Notes: generated by a model not told the origin, from the sequence alone. Positions 26,785-38,473 are shown, numbered from the stretch's first letter. The stretch is DNA of 64,000 nt from Symbiodinium natans (GCA_905221605.1 CAJNDS010000602.1:64001-128000); one strand, 5' to 3'. Made by a program: numbers and translations.

Positions 26785-28350
26785 CTGCGTCTGGGTTGTG
26801 GACACTTCTACGCGGAGATCAGGTTTCCACATCCCTGGCAATGTGCCATCGAGCACCTGTGGACAACCTGGCCTTCACGAGAGCCATTCTCGCCTGTGCT
26901 TGGGTTGCTGCGGGGTTCCCTGCCTGTTTGGGTGTATATCTCTGCTTGCGTCAAAGCAGCCATACATGACTACCTCCCCAACGGTAGGTGGCCAAGCGTG
27001 ATGTGAGCAGTCAAGCCTGCTTTGGCCGTCGGACGAGACTCTTGTGAGTCCAAAGAACGTTGCGCCTTGTGCTCGGAGAGGCTCCACTGGCTGACCACCA
27101 TGGAGTGCTCTGGGCTGGTCCTACCCTTTGTTCTTGCCGTTAAGTCCCCACTGGCTGACCACCATGGGGCAACTTTATACTTCGGATCAAGAAGGTTGCC
27201 ACCTGCAACATCCCGTGCCAAGGCACGACTATGCCCCGCCTGTGATGGCGGACTTGTGAACCTTCTCGTGAACGGCCTTGGCTGGTGCTGAATGTATTCG
27301 CATCGGTGGCTGCATGATGGTGATTTTGTGAATCTGGCAACGTCGCAACTTGCGACGCACCTGCGCACTCGGTGCTACATGTGTGCTCCCGGCCTCTTCG
27401 ACGATTTCGAGTACTGAGTGCACAGGGTGACCTAGCAGTTCGGCGCGCTGGCTGTGGACACTTCTACGTGGAAGTTATGCACCCGCTGACGTGGCAGGGA
27501 GCCATTCTCCACTTGTAGAACAACCTGGCCCTCTTGTGACTCTGGAGGGTCACCCTCGTCTGAGCTGGCCTGCGGCAGGGCAAGTGGGCTCCCCGCCCGC
27601 GTGGATGTTACCTGAAGGCTCTGATTGGACCAAAGTAGCAATACCGTGGAGATCCTTGCACCTCGGCACCAATGTGATGTGAGCCCTCCCATCTCCTTAC
27701 CGACGTACCTCGCGGGTTTGGGTTTGGAGGGACCTGATGCGTGCCGATGCGCAGGCCAGCGCCAAGGTGGCGTGGCCTTGTGTGAGATGCCTGGACTGGG
27801 AGGTTCCTCGTTGTCATTATTAACCCTGTGGCGTTAAGGGTTTGATGACTCGCTGTGGAATCTCCCCGTGGAATCGGTAGCTGCAGCTACTCTCGCCCCC
27901 CCTCTGGCAGTGCGCGGGCACCGTTCTGGGTGGGCACTTGTACGCCAGGTTGACGGAAAACCCTGTGCTCGGAGCTACTCCGCTGGCTGACCACCATGGA
28001 GTGCCCTGGGCCGGTCTTGCTTGATTGTTCTTGCTGTTAAGTCCCTACTGGCTGACCACCATGGGGCACATGCGCATCTTTCATCCCCCCTAGGGAGTCT
28101 GACTTGCAACATCCTTTCGCCATTGAGTGTCGGTTGTCTCTCCTTGACAACGAGTACGCGATCCGAACCTCTTCTGATGACCTCGGTTTGAATAACCGCT
28201 GTCGCACCAGTGGCTACATGATGGTGGTTTTGAGAATCTGGCAACGTCGCAATTTGCGATTCCCCCACAAGCTCTGTGCTTCCTTGTGAACCGGGACTTC
28301 ATTGACGACCTCGAGTACTGAGTCCGTGGGGTATCTAGTAGTTCAGCGCG
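26785..28350. repeat. Tandem duplication of a ~0.65-0.9 kb segment
   Basis: Blocks occur twice in the same order. GGACACTTCTACG with ACAACCTGGCC: about 26803 and 27453. CTGACCACCATGGAGTGC and, 60 bases later, CTGACCACCATGGGGCA: about 27089/27151 and 27984/28050. A block with GGCTGCATGATGGTG or GGCTACATGATGGTG, and then CTGGCAACGTCGCAA: about 27307 and 28211. CGAGTACTGAGT: about 27408 and 28311. The second unit carries about 250 bases of extra sequence. No intact ORF spans either copy. Confidence 0.75.
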
Positions 28351-28515
28351 ATTGCTCGCTTTGTTTCTTCGGTGTCTGTTTGCTTTGTGGTTGCTTGTTG
28401 TGTCTTGCGGTTGTGAGCGCTGACCTTGTTTCACCCTTTACGTCGAGCCCAACAAGACCGGCCTACTGTGCTACTGATGTAGTAAAGAGGCAACAGTCCA
28501 AAAAAAGAACCTCTA

Positions 28516-28612
28516 AGGCCTTGCAATATCGCGTACACATGGTTGCAAAGTGGCCAGTTTGCGCAACTCCAAATCTGGAATTGCAAAATCTAAGCAATTC
28601 TGGCTTTGCGTG
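28516..28612 (+). repeat. ~98-bp dispersed repeat, copy 1 (partner 29764-29861)
   Basis: GGCCTTGCAATATCGCGTAC, ACATGGTTGCAAAGTGGCCA and CTAAGCAATTCTGGCTTTGC are found here and again at 29764-29861 with only about five differences. They lie 1.25 kb apart in the same orientation. GCAAAGCCAGAATTGC near 28791 is a partial inverted copy of its end. No LTR structure could be confirmed around them. Confidence 0.85.
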
Positions 28613-29649
28613 TGGGCTGTGGTTCTCAGTTTTTCCGCGTTGAGTGCTTGTCTGTGGGTCTCAGTGGAAACCGTAAGATTGAGTCCAAGAAGAATCCGCC
28701 CTTCCAAAATTGAAGCCGCCAGACGGCCCCAATTTTGGGGTTGCGGTTTTACAAATTACAAGAGCTGGGTTTATTCGCGGCCCCATTCTGGCAAAGCCAG
28801 AATTGCTTGTGTTTTGCAGGCCTAAAAGTGGGATCCGACAGCTCCGTAACTTGGGCTTTGTCCTGGCAAACCCAGCTGAGCTGCAGGTGTCTCGGTCTTT
28901 GTTGGCTTTTTCTCTGGATAGGAGTTACGCTTCAAGCTCTGGGAAGTTGACCAACGTGGCCTTAACGTTTTCTGTGGTTGTGCAAAGGCGCCTGCTAGAC
29001 ATTGCAGAATGAAAGCTTTTGGCGGGCTTGGGTTTTGGACAGCAAAGATATTTAAGCGTGTTGCGCCGGCCCGGAACTTAAGTTGCCATGCGCCCAATGG
29101 CCCAAAGAAGAAGAAGATATAGGGAAGGCCGACGCCCCCAGCGAAAGCCTCGTGAACGTCAGTTTGTCTTCTTGAAGGGCGTTGTTGATGTTTAAATGGC
29201 GGGGAGCGTTCACTCGGCTCACACGTAACATCATCTTTGAGCCTCGACTTTGCCGAAGGTTTCGAAGCTTCTCTAGGCCTCCTCCAGTTTGCTTGCCCGC
29301 TGGAGACCAACGTCAGCTTGCAATGTCGTGCAGAAGGCCTTTCAGGACTTTTTCATGAAACTTTGAAAGCTCAGGATCATCGAGGCCTTTTCTGAAGCCC
29401 ATCGAGAAGTAAACTTGCGGCAGCAAGAATAGCTTGCAGGATCATCTTAAGCGGTCGAGGCGCCTTCGAGGTCCGTCGTGACGTTTTGAATAGAGAATGA
29501 AGAGGACTTGGAGCCAGCTGCGGCTTAAAATTCTTTTCACATGAAAGAAGAGAGGTAGCCCGGGTTCCTCTGGGCTCGAGGCCTTGCGGGGACCCCTTTA
29601 ATAGTATTATAAGCCCGGGTCCCCGAGGCCTCGAAATCTTGCAAGCTAA

Positions 29650-29765
29650 AGGGGTTTTGGGATTTTGTCGAAGCCTCGAAAGGCCTCGGAAGGCCTCGAA
29701 ACCCCATGAGTGAGGCCTCGAAAGGCCTCGAAAGGCCTCGAACGCCCGAAGGGTGAGGCCTCTGA
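29650..29765. repeat. GGCCTCGAAA short tandem repeat
   Basis: About eight copies of GGCCTCGAAA/GGCCTCGGAA in an 11-bp rhythm, interrupted by CCCCATGAGTGA. This is followed at 29764 by the second copy of the 98-bp dispersed repeat (to 29861). The region between 28630 and 29640 holds no gene that I recognise. Confidence 0.8.
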
Positions 29766-29861
29766 GGCCTTGCAATATCGCGTACACATGGTTGCAAAGT
29801 GGCCAGTTTGCGCGACTCCAAATCTGGGGTCGCAAAATCTAAGCAATTCTGGCTTCGCGTG
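29764..29861 (+). repeat. ~98-bp dispersed repeat, copy 2
   Basis: Partner of 28516-28612. It ends about 140 bases before the first gag-like codons of the Copia element. Confidence 0.85.
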
Positions 29862-30000
29862 CATGGGCCTCCCCTGTATGCCTGACATTGCAGTCGGGTT
29901 TGCAATGCGCACAGAACTTTAACACTCTTATGGGTGAAAGTCCTTTCAATCCGCAGATGTCCTGCTTAAGCGCCACAACCACAGCCGTCGCACATCTTAG

Positions 30001-31110
30001 AAACTTCGGAACGATTGCAAAGCGACGCAGGCATTGCAGCTTGCAAGTGCGAATGCTGCCAATGCACATGCTGCAGCAGCTACAACTTTATCGTCGACGA
30101 GTCCTACACCTGGAGGAGACCCCTCAGCAGCATCTGCGAGTGCATCGACCCCTGTGGATATGGAAGTAGACTCTGGTGTACGAAACAAGAGAGCAGAGGG
30201 CTACATTCCACAGTTGCCTCAGCTGAATTATGCGTCCATGACGAGTAGGCATGCTGAAATCCCAGTTTGGACAGCTTACAGAGACGAACTTACAAGCTGG
30301 CTTTGTTTGCTTGACGACCGGTACGCTACGGAGTTGCAGGAGGCGATTAGTAGCAGTGTGGAAGTTTTGCAAGTGAAGCTTGAAGCCGGGAAGGCAGCTC
30401 GGTCAACCAAACTTTGGTTTTTGCTTTGTCAGTCCATGAGCAAGTTCCAGCGTGGGCAGGATTTGGTGCATCTCATCGAGGTGAAGCAGATGGGCAAGTG
30501 CCGGATACGAACTCTGGCGTTCGCTGAACAACGAGTTGTCCGTTCGCTCCAGAGTAGAAGGACAAGCCCTTCGCGAGCAGGCATTAGGCCTGGTGCCGCC
30601 AAAGCACCTCAAGCGGCCACTTGATGTCGCTAGGTGGTACACCGCCGAACTTCTCAAGTTCGAGGCGCAGGTGAAGCATCGCTTCCCGGAGTTGCTCATC
30701 GGAGAACAAGAGGGAGTCTTGTGCCTGATGAAACACTTGGATTCTGAGACCAAGAGATACCTGCTCCTCCATCACTCAACAAAGAGCATGGGTGAGTTGA
30801 TGACTGGTTTGCAGAGCAGCTTCGTGTGATGGACTTCCATCCGGGTATGCGAATGCCTTCAAGGGTGGCAAGGGCGGAAAGGGCGACAGAGACAAGAGCA
30901 ACAAAGGCTCCAAGGGCAACAAGGGAAAGGCGAGAAAGGAGAAAAGGGACAGAAGGGTGGCAAAGCGAAAGGAAAGGACAGGAAAGGTGACCAAGGCGGA
31001 AAAGGAGACAGAGCTCGGAGCAAGAGCAGAGAGGCGAAGAAGACAGATGTCTGCCGGAACTGCGGGAAGACTGGACACTGGGCACGCGACTGCTGGGCAC
31101 CTTCGAAGGA
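30001..31110 (+). pseudogene. Copia gag region with CCHC zinc knuckle
   Basis: Three frames in succession. First, about 30001-30540: Ala/Ser/Thr-rich start, then VWTAYRDELTSWLCLLDD, helix, and LWFLLCQSMSKFQRGQD. Second, about 30536-30829: LLKFEAQVKHRFPELLIGEQ, then MKHLDSETKRYLLLHHST. Third, a Lys/Gly-rich tract and VCRNCGKTGHWARDC (C-x2-C-x4-H-x4-C, 31049-31093). Alpha-helical gag core followed by a basic tail and knuckle is the usual copia gag layout. The first ATG is unclear; none lies in frame before about 30160. Frame changes near 30540, 30830 and 30930 indicate decay. Confidence 0.75.
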
Positions 31111-31258
31111 CAAAGCCGCAGCGGCGACGAGCCAGGCCATTACGACGCAGCCGGAGGCACCATCGTCTTCATCGTCTACATCGGCGAAAGCCACAACCAA
31201 GGGTAGTGGAAAAGCACAGTCATCAGTCAAGACGTTTCTGGAAGGATATCACTTTGGT

Positions 31259-32335
31259 ATGATGCTCACGAACCAGGTGGTTAGTTTTCCTTCAGATGAT
31301 CGCATTTACTGGCTGATTGACTCTGGTAGTTCGTTCCACATCATCACGAGAGAGACGCTTGAGAGCGACCACGTGAAGATCCTGAGTTGGTTGGAAGGAC
31401 GCCCGAAGTCCTATGCGGAGACTGCGACTGGAGATTCCGTTGAAATTGGCGGATCAACACATGTTTTGGTGGAAGTTTGCTTTGAAACCACCAGCCCAGC
31501 ATCATCGAAGAGCAGTTCTGAGCATGAGAGTGACGCTGTGTACATGTGTAAAGCTAGGTTTGAAGCCGTCATTTCCGATCAGATCAAGCACAATTTGCTG
31601 AACATCAATTTGCTTTGTCAGAACGGTGGTTGGGAACCGACGCTGTGCGTACAGCAAGGCGGAATCACCGTCCGCAAGCATGGCGTAACTTTGAAGCCCA
31701 CCTTGTTTGCCTCAGTAAGTTGGCTTGCGTCAGTACGGAGTGACCATCCTTTAGCTCTGAAGCCTCAGGATTTGATCGCCAAAACGGAACAACATTGCCA
31801 AAATCGATCTCGAAAGTCATCCGCTGATCGTGATTTTCATCGTTCGACCTCGAATCGCGGTTATCGAAATTCTGCGAGAGTGTGTGTTGAGCCCGAAAAC
31901 CCTGAATTGCTGGACATTTCATGTCTTGATGAGATGAGTGACTGCAAGGGACATGTGAGTCATGAGCATGCTGACCTGGACCAAGGAGAGACTAAGGAGA
32001 AACTAAGGGCCGTTGATGAGCTTTTGAGCGCCGCGCCTAGTTCCTTTGAGTCTTTCAGTCATGCGGACATGCCAGTTTTCCATGAGCTTGACAGTCATAC
32101 ATGTTTGTTTTCTTGTGCAGACAACAACATCATCTCACACGGGGAGCAAAACAACAACACCACACCAGCAGTCGAGTGGCTTGTGCATGCGTGTGACAGT
32201 AGCACCACAGCAGCAAACATTCCCTTGTCGTGTTTTGGTCGTGATCTGCAAGAGCAATCTCCCAAGTATCGACCCGAAAGCCTTGGATGCCCAAAGCACC
32301 AGGAGCCACCGTCTTTTGTGGTAGACGCCTTAGCG
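31259..32335 (+). CDS. Copia retropepsin (aspartic protease) region
   Basis: ATG at 31259 opens a frame with IYWLIDSGSSFHIITRE (DSGS catalytic Asp at about 31320). A GDSVEIGGSTHVLVEV flap-like part follows, then HNLLNINLLCQNGGWEP, which is the familiar copia protease end (LLS(I/V)xxLxxxG). The product cleaves the polyprotein. The frame stays open to 33445, but beyond about 32335 the meaningful reading switches to another frame, so I end the annotation there. The stretch after the protease is Ser/His-rich and of unknown role. Confidence 0.8.
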
Positions 32336-32339
32336 CACC

Positions 32340-34389
32340 ATGGAGGAGGAACCAATGGAGGTGGAGCCAGCCATGAGCGAGACAATGGTCCGCTCTATCA
32401 GCGAGCTGGAGGGTATGCGAGAGGGAGCGCGAGCGCGCAGGATGCTACTCGTGGACGAGCGCCAGGTGAACAGAATCACCGAGGAAGAAGAGCGACTCGG
32501 CCCTCTACGAGCCGAGGAAACATCTCCGATCACGATCTATGTTCCATCACCCCCGCCATCCGAAGAGGAGACGGCGGAAGGAGCCGAAGATGTGACAATG
32601 ATGGAGCAGCCATCATCCCATCGAGCCAGAGAGCCCACGATGGTGGAGCGGCCATCCTCCCACAAAGCCAGAGAGCCCACGCTGATGCGGCCAACTCCCA
32701 AGACGCTGAGGAAGAAAGAGGCCCCGGAGAAGGAAAAGGAGACCTCGAAGGAAGAGAAGAAGACCTCACTCTGGGAAAAGTTTCTGGAGGAAAGGGAGGA
32801 GAAAGCCTCGGAGGCAAAATCCGACAGCTACGAGATGATGGGCAACGACCCAGAAGCCTGGCGACGCTTCATGGAAGCGAGAGCAGCCAAGGACGCTGCA
32901 TTGAAGGCCAAGAAGGAGTACCCCGTGCCGAAGCTGGAGTCCAAGAAGGAGAAGCCTGCAGAGGAGCGGAAGCCTATGGGGGGGCGGCCTGTCGTTCGGG
33001 AACCGAGTGGGCCACCTCCGGACTACCTTGCCGGACCGACCCGGAAAGGCAAGCGCCGCTTCGCAAGTTCCAGCTGGCTAACTTGGATATGCCGCCGCTT
33101 CGAAGGCTCATGGCATGCGCTCGTGAACAACGAGCCCAACGACCCTTATTGTTTGGTCTGTCAGAAACGGGCAGCAGAGTCCCACCTGATGTCGGAGCCT
33201 CATGCCGAGAACATGAGGAACTTCATGGCAATAGCACAATCCGATCGGGTGCCAGTCCGCCAGGTCCATGTCGAATGGAATACTTGGAAGCAGGCGATGG
33301 ACGAGCCATTGGAGCTCGAGATTGGACCTCGCCAGGGGAGAGGGTTCACGGTCCACGCCCTTGGACCGGACATCACCATGGAAGCCGAGACCGTACCGGG
33401 ACCAGCGGAATCCGGATGCTTCGTCCAACAACATGGAGATTGTGACCACGGAGGAGGCTGTGCCAGAACCCCCTGCAGCGCCCAAGGCAGTGGGTACAAC
33501 GACCTCGGTGTCGGATTCCGAGGAGGACAGCTGGGGACAGTGGCGACCAGCAAAGGCTGGACCTGCGACACCGGATGCCGCCCGCGTGGCGAGCATACCG
33601 GAACCTACAACCCCGCCAGCATCGTGGCAGCAACCTCCCATGGAACCGATTGCAGCCAACGCCACGATCGCAAGACACACAAGAGGCCCGACTCCACGAC
33701 ATGGACGCAGCGAGTTGAAGGCAACTCCACCGTGGAGAGAGAGCCTTGCCTCCAGAGGATTCCGAGGACCTTATTTGCAGGTCCATCTGGAAGCACAGGG
33801 GTTGGGCCCTCTCCGAGACTCCTACCTCCGTATGAGGGCGAAAGAGTCAGCACAGCTTCCGCTGTCTCTGGAAGAGTCAGGTGCGGACCTACGTTCCACA
33901 GTGCGACGTGTCGCCGCACTGGGGCCGCCTCCGGGCGCCTCGGCAGCGACAACCGCAAAGGACCACCATCCGCTAAGCCTCAGGATGGAATTGGAACATG
34001 GGTTGATGACGGGAGCAGCGTTCGAGGAACGCCGCCGCGCGCGCAGCCGCGACATCCACAACGCCCAAGCCGAACGCGAACGGGCGACAGCCAAAGCCCG
34101 TCTGATTCTCCCACCGCCACCGCCTGTGCCGAGATTGCCAATGGAGGAGGAGACACCCATTACCCCAGCTCCAGGAGATGTGACCATGGCAGCACCTATG
34201 GCGCCACCAACAACAACGGCACCATCAATGGCGAGTTCACCGGCCAAGGCAACAACGACCGCAGTGCCAGCCAAGGCAGCATCGCTTTTGTCGAGATGGC
34301 TCGACGCCGCCGCGATTACAGTCGCGAGCAAGAGAGTCGATCGCCAACCCCCTAAGGGGGAAAGATCCTTTCGTCAATGCTTTGCCTGA
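32340..34389 (+). CDS. Copia inter-domain insert: acidic/Pro-rich region with Cys/His finger
   Basis: ATG at 32340 opens a Glu/Pro-rich frame (MEEEPMEVEPAMSETMVRSI), continuing with charged helices (LWEKFLEEREEKASEAKS). A Cys/His finger DPYCLVCQKRAAESHLMSEP-H (C-x2-C...H-x5-H, 33142-33205) follows. From about 33400 a second frame (33268-34389) makes better protein sense (EEAVPEPPAAPKAVGTT, QAERERATAKARLILPPPPP) and runs up to the integrase; the first frame stays open to 34355 but looks like a shadow. The finger resembles those seen in dinoflagellate copia-like polyproteins, where it replaces the usual short linker. Nucleic-acid or host-factor binding is an inference. Confidence 0.5.
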
Positions 34390-34955
34390 GAGTGAAAAAG
34401 AAGAGCCCAATCGTTACCACATCATGTTAGAGGAGGATGTAGTGGGAGACATGCAGGGTCACGTACCATACATGTCTGACTGTGAGTTTTGCCAGCGCAC
34501 TAGAGGGACCACTCCAGCCCGAAAGCGTAGCGACCTGAGTCCGAGAGAGTTTCAGCTTGATCAGTGCTTCTTTCGCAAGTTTGCATTCATCGTATTGGTT
34601 CATACCATGAGCTGTGCAATTGCAGTTTGCTTTAGACCTGAGGGAGAGAGCCCAGCAACAACAGCAGAGCATTTGCATCCCTGGATCAGGCACTTTGGTG
34701 TGAAACAACCGCATTTCATGTCTGATGCAGAGGGACTCACGAAGAACATCGCAGCGAGACTCGCTGATCTTTGTGAGGGTACTGAGGACAGCTTTGCACC
34801 CGAAAGGCATGCACCAGCAGCAGAACGAGCCATCAGGACCCTAAAAGGAATCGTAGCAACACATGAGCTTGAGTTGCGTGAACATGGCGTTGTTTTGGAT
34901 GCTGAGTGTGCGGATGTTTTCGACGCACAACAGGTTTTCAGTTTCTATAGGGTCG
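34382..34955 (+). CDS. Copia integrase core
   Basis: The frame includes a zinc-binding start (GHVPYMSDCEFCQRTRG) and the three catalytic positions: FQLDQCF (about 34549-34569), FMSDAEGL (about 34717-34740) and PAAERAIRTLK (about 34813-34845). This is a DDE integrase with a shortened HHCC domain, as in dinoflagellate copia elements. It joins the cDNA to host DNA. The frame stays open to 35038 but the meaningful continuation changes frame near 34955, in the downstream part of the integrase. Confidence 0.83.
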
Positions 34956-34957
34956 AC

Positions 34958-36329
34958 CATGACACCCATGCAGAAGATCCGCGGAGATCGCGTGCGACCG
35001 CAAATCACGTATCCGTTCGGTGCGGTAGCGTTCGCTAAGATAACGCGTGCTAGGAGACCTGAAGCGGATGCTAAGTATGCTCGAGGGATCTATTTGGGAC
35101 CGGTGCTTGGGAGCACAGGTCATGCCATGGAAATCCGCTTGGATAGTGGAGAGACGAAACGGGTGATTGCGCCCGGACTCAAACTGCTCTACCCGTTGCG
35201 TTTCGACGCGAATCTTCTGCCCGGTGCAAAGGCCCTGGATGGCTTCGTGCCACCGCCTGAAGCATCGAAGACCAAAGAGCTGTTTCTTCCATATGTTCCA
35301 GGTGGAGGTCCTCCCATAGACTGGGTGAGACAACATGGTGTTACCCCCAAGTGCCCTGGATGCCAAGAAGGCGTCAGCTCGAGCAGGCATTCCCAAAAGT
35401 GTGTGAAGAGATACCAGAAATGGTTGCGTGATTCCATCGATGATGCTCTGGAGGCATTAGATGAAGGACCAAGGGTCGACCGAAGACCTGAAGAGCTAAT
35501 TGGGGAAGACCCATACGATGATGACGAACAAATGAAGCCAAACAAGCGAACACGCTTTGGAGGAGAGGAGGTCCGAGCGTTTGATCCTGAGCAAGCAGGA
35601 GTCGGAGACCTGGAGATCCCGGAGATGTCAGCACCGGATGCTGACTGGAATGTATCCGAATACCAGCCGTCCGAGGCTGAGGATGAGGATATGGGAGACG
35701 CTCCAGAGCATCCCCAGACATTCCATGAGGGGGTCCCAGTCCGATACCTGGAGGAATTGCTCGAGAGCGCCCACTACACACCACAACCACTTTCTTGTTG
35801 CGACCACTACGACGTTGAAGCAGCATGTCACCTACTTGTTGGTCGGTCGAGCGTGGAGAAGTTCCCATATGTTTGCTTGAACACAACAACACAACAACAG
35901 CACCACAAGCAACAACAGTCGGTCGAGCATGAAGCAGTTGAGTTGTTGAATCTCCAGGACCACTCATGTGTATGTTCTTCAGTAAAAGAGAAAGAGGAAG
36001 ATGAGTCCGAAGGGACGTACCTGAGAATCCAAGATAAGACTCTGTGGGTGAATCGACCTCGAGCCAGCTACGACGACCTGGAAGGTTTTCAGCTGGACCC
36101 TGAAGAGACATGGCAAGGAATCAAGAAAGAGGTGAATGCGCTCGATAGTCTGAAGGTTGGTTATGCAAGATCAAAGAGCGAGATCGATGAATACCGCAAA
36201 GCCAACCCAAACTGTCGGACGGTCAAGTCCCGATGGGTCCTCACCCAGAAGGCCCCAGGACTAGTCCGGGCAAGGATAGTCGCTAAGGATTTGCTCATGG
36301 GCGACCATCCGCACTCGATTTGGGGTTGA
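34958..36329 (+). CDS. Copia integrase C-terminal region and start of reverse transcriptase
   Basis: The sequence continues the integrase in the next frame: YPFGAVAFAKITRARRPEAD, then YARGIYLGPVLGSTGHAMEI, the copia GKPG-like/beta-barrel end (typically ..F.GY......Y.V....). A linker of about 280 residues follows, with a CPGC...H..KC cluster (35350-35400), acidic stretches and Gln/His runs. It then reaches the first RT block CRTVKSRWVLTQKAPGLV and RARIVAKDL (about 36208-36290). The frame ends at 36329, where RT continues in another frame with a 10-base overlap. Confidence 0.75.
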
Positions 36330-37690
36330 GTTCCAACACTGCATCAGTGGAAGCCCTCAAGATCGTCCTTGCACGGGCGGCAAAGGGGAAGATGCGGGCT
36401 TACGGCCTCGACGTATCCACTGCGTTTCTCTTTGCGCAGGTAGTGGAACCCACCATTATCGAGCTGCCAAGTACGTTCGCGCTTGAAAGCGGCGAAACCG
36501 CGTACTTGATACTAGAGAAAGCGCTGTACGGTTTGCGTTCCGCCAGCCTTAGCTGGCAGCGACACCTGAACAAGATCGTGTCTGCCCTAGGCCTGCAAGC
36601 GAGTCCGCTTGAACCGACGCTTTTCAGCGGATGGGTCAACCTTGAATCCGGATGGGAGTATATCATCATGTTAGCGTACGTGGATGATCTGCTCATTGTG
36701 TCCTCTACCGAGAAAGGGTTCGAGTACGTCCACGAAGCCCTGAGTTCAGTCTTGAAAGTCAAAGTGACAGGGAGGCTGATCGAAGATGGGCAGATGGAAT
36801 TCCTCGGCCGTTTAATCCGTTGGGATGGACGACAGATCATGCTTGGGGTGAAGCCTGAGTATGTGAAGTCGGTCTTTACATCCTTCGGATGGGACATATC
36901 CACCGTGAAAGCATCCTTGACGACACCCGACATCAGGAGTATGTACGATGAGGAGAGTGTTGAAGAGCCCTCAAAGGAGCTGTCGAGTGAAGCAGCTTCA
37001 CGGTTCCGAAGTTGCCTAGGCAAGATAGGATGGCTCTGTCAAACTCGCTCAGATATAACGTATTTTCACTCCATGTTGTCCCGCGGACAAAGCATGCCAC
37101 GGCAAGTACATGAAGATGCACTTCGCAAGTTCCTGCGATGGTTAGCAGCGTTTCCGCTGTTAGACCAAATCTTCCCGCTCGGAGATGGCAAGACCAATGA
37201 GGGGGAGAATGCCAACCTGGTAGCCTATTGCGACAGCAATTGGGGCAGCGAGATGAGCGTAGCCCGGAAGAGCACCAGTGGCGGAGTGATCTACATCGCA
37301 GTGGACGATCTGTGGTACTGCGTAAAGGGGTACAGCCGCCTGCAGAGCGTTGTCGCACTCAGCTCAGCAGAGGCAGAGTTGTTTGCCATCGCCGAGGCAG
37401 CGAAAGAGGTGGCAGGACTTGCGCAATTGGCGGCGCATATCTGGGGCACCCTCCAGAAACCCCACCGCGTGTATACCGACAGTGCCTCAGCTAGGCAAAT
37501 CGCCAGCATGGAGGGGCTACTCAGGCGTATGCGGCATATCGACTTGAGGTTGTGCTTTATTCAAGACCGTGTCCATAGCGGCGAGTTAGCAGTAGAGGGA
37601 GTGGCCGGAATCGAGAATGTGAGCGATCTTCTCACAAAGAATTTAAATCGTCTCCAAACAGCAAAGCATACAGCAACCCTCGGATTAGAA
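36320..37690 (+). CDS. Copia reverse transcriptase and RNase H
   Basis: RT blocks in order: YGLDVSTAFLFAQVVEPTII (motif A with catalytic Asp, about 36402), LEKALYGLRSASLSWQRHL (about 36514), MLAYVDDLLIVSS (YVDD, about 36669), GKIGWLCQTRSDITY (about 37021). RNase H: VAYCDSNWGSEM (first Asp), RKSTSGGVIYI, ALSSAEAELFAIAEAAKE (Glu) and VYTDSASARQIAS (Asp), ending at the VSDLLTKNLNRL block (about 37620-37655). All catalytic residues expected are present. The open frame continues without a stop to 38473; that extension is described separately. Confidence 0.9.
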
Positions 37691-38473
37691 GATGTGACCA
37701 ACATCGATTTCCGAGAGGTCCCAGCAGTCAGGTCTTGCTTGTTGCTGTCTGGAGTGCTAGATTCTGTACTCGGGCCAGACAACCTCGAATACGAAGCTTT
37801 CTGTCGGCTATGCGAACTCGAGACTGAATATTCAACTTTGCTGATCGAGTTTTGCACGAGTTCACGTTCGAATCTGTACCTGCAAGGAAGTGTGTACCAA
37901 GTATTTGTCCTGCCGATTACTCAAGGGGTTGACGGAACCTCGAATGACACCGTGGAGCGGGTCATGTCTGCAATGAATGTTGCAAGAGAATGGGGGATGA
38001 AGGTTGTTTTCTGGAGCAGCACTCCTTGTACCGGAGGTAGCCTGTACCAGCGGCGACACGAAGATCGGCCGGGCTATCAGGACCATCTACAAGCTTTATT
38101 CACGGTGCATCGCAAGCTCTGGCGGAGCTTCTTAGTAATGGTGAACCACCCGCAAGTAGGGGTATGGGTCATAGAATGGCCGCAGAGGTGTGCCTACTGG
38201 GGATGGGCAAGCACCCGTTCGTTTGCAAAGCAACGAACCCATTACACCGGCGAAGTGCACGGCTGTGTTTCAGGCTTGGTAGGCAGAGATGGATTGCCTA
38301 TCCGGAAGATTTGGAAACTGATGTCGAACGATGAACAGTTTGTGCGAACAATGTCCGAAACGTTTGCATGTACCTGCAAGGGAGATCATTCACGAAACTT
38401 TGATCTCAAAGAAACGCAGCACTATCCGCCAGCTTTCGCGGACGTCGCCCTGGAAAGCTTGCGACTGCGGTAA
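37691..38473 (+). CDS. C-terminal extension of the Copia polyprotein (PCTGGS/EWP domain)
   Basis: About 260 residues continue in frame after RNase H, where most copia polyproteins stop. Features: VREWGMK-like helix leading into VVFWSSTPCTGGSLY (about 38008-38050), HRKLWRSFLVMVNHP, VWVIEWPQRCAYWGW (about 38164-38208), and a C-terminal part with ACTCKGDHSRNFD. The order (a PC-T-G-G-S turn, then helix, then a strand ending in EWP with Cys and Trp/Tyr) is reminiscent of the motif IV (PCQ) and motif VI (ENV) pairing in cytosine-5 methyltransferases, but key residues differ. I recall similar tails in other dinoflagellate copia polyproteins. Function unproven. Confidence 0.55.
   Translation, partial: DVTNIDFREVPAVRSCLLLSGVLDSVLGPDNLEYEAFCRLCELETEYSTLLIEFCTSSRSNLYLQGSVYQVFVLPITQGVDGTSNDTVERVMSAMNVAREWGMKVVFWSSTPCTGGSLYQRRHEDRPGYQDHLQALFTVHRKLWRSFLVMVNHPQVGVWVIEWPQRCAYWGWASTRSFAKQRTHYTGEVHGCVSGLVGRDGLPIRKIWKLMSNDEQFVRTMSETFACTCKGDHSRNFDLKETQHYPPAFADVALESLRLR

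Noticed and set aside
28516-29861. The ~98-bp repeat pair as LTRs of a small element
   Set aside because: There is no TG...CA ends, primer-binding site or polypurine tract between the copies, and no target-site duplication outside them.
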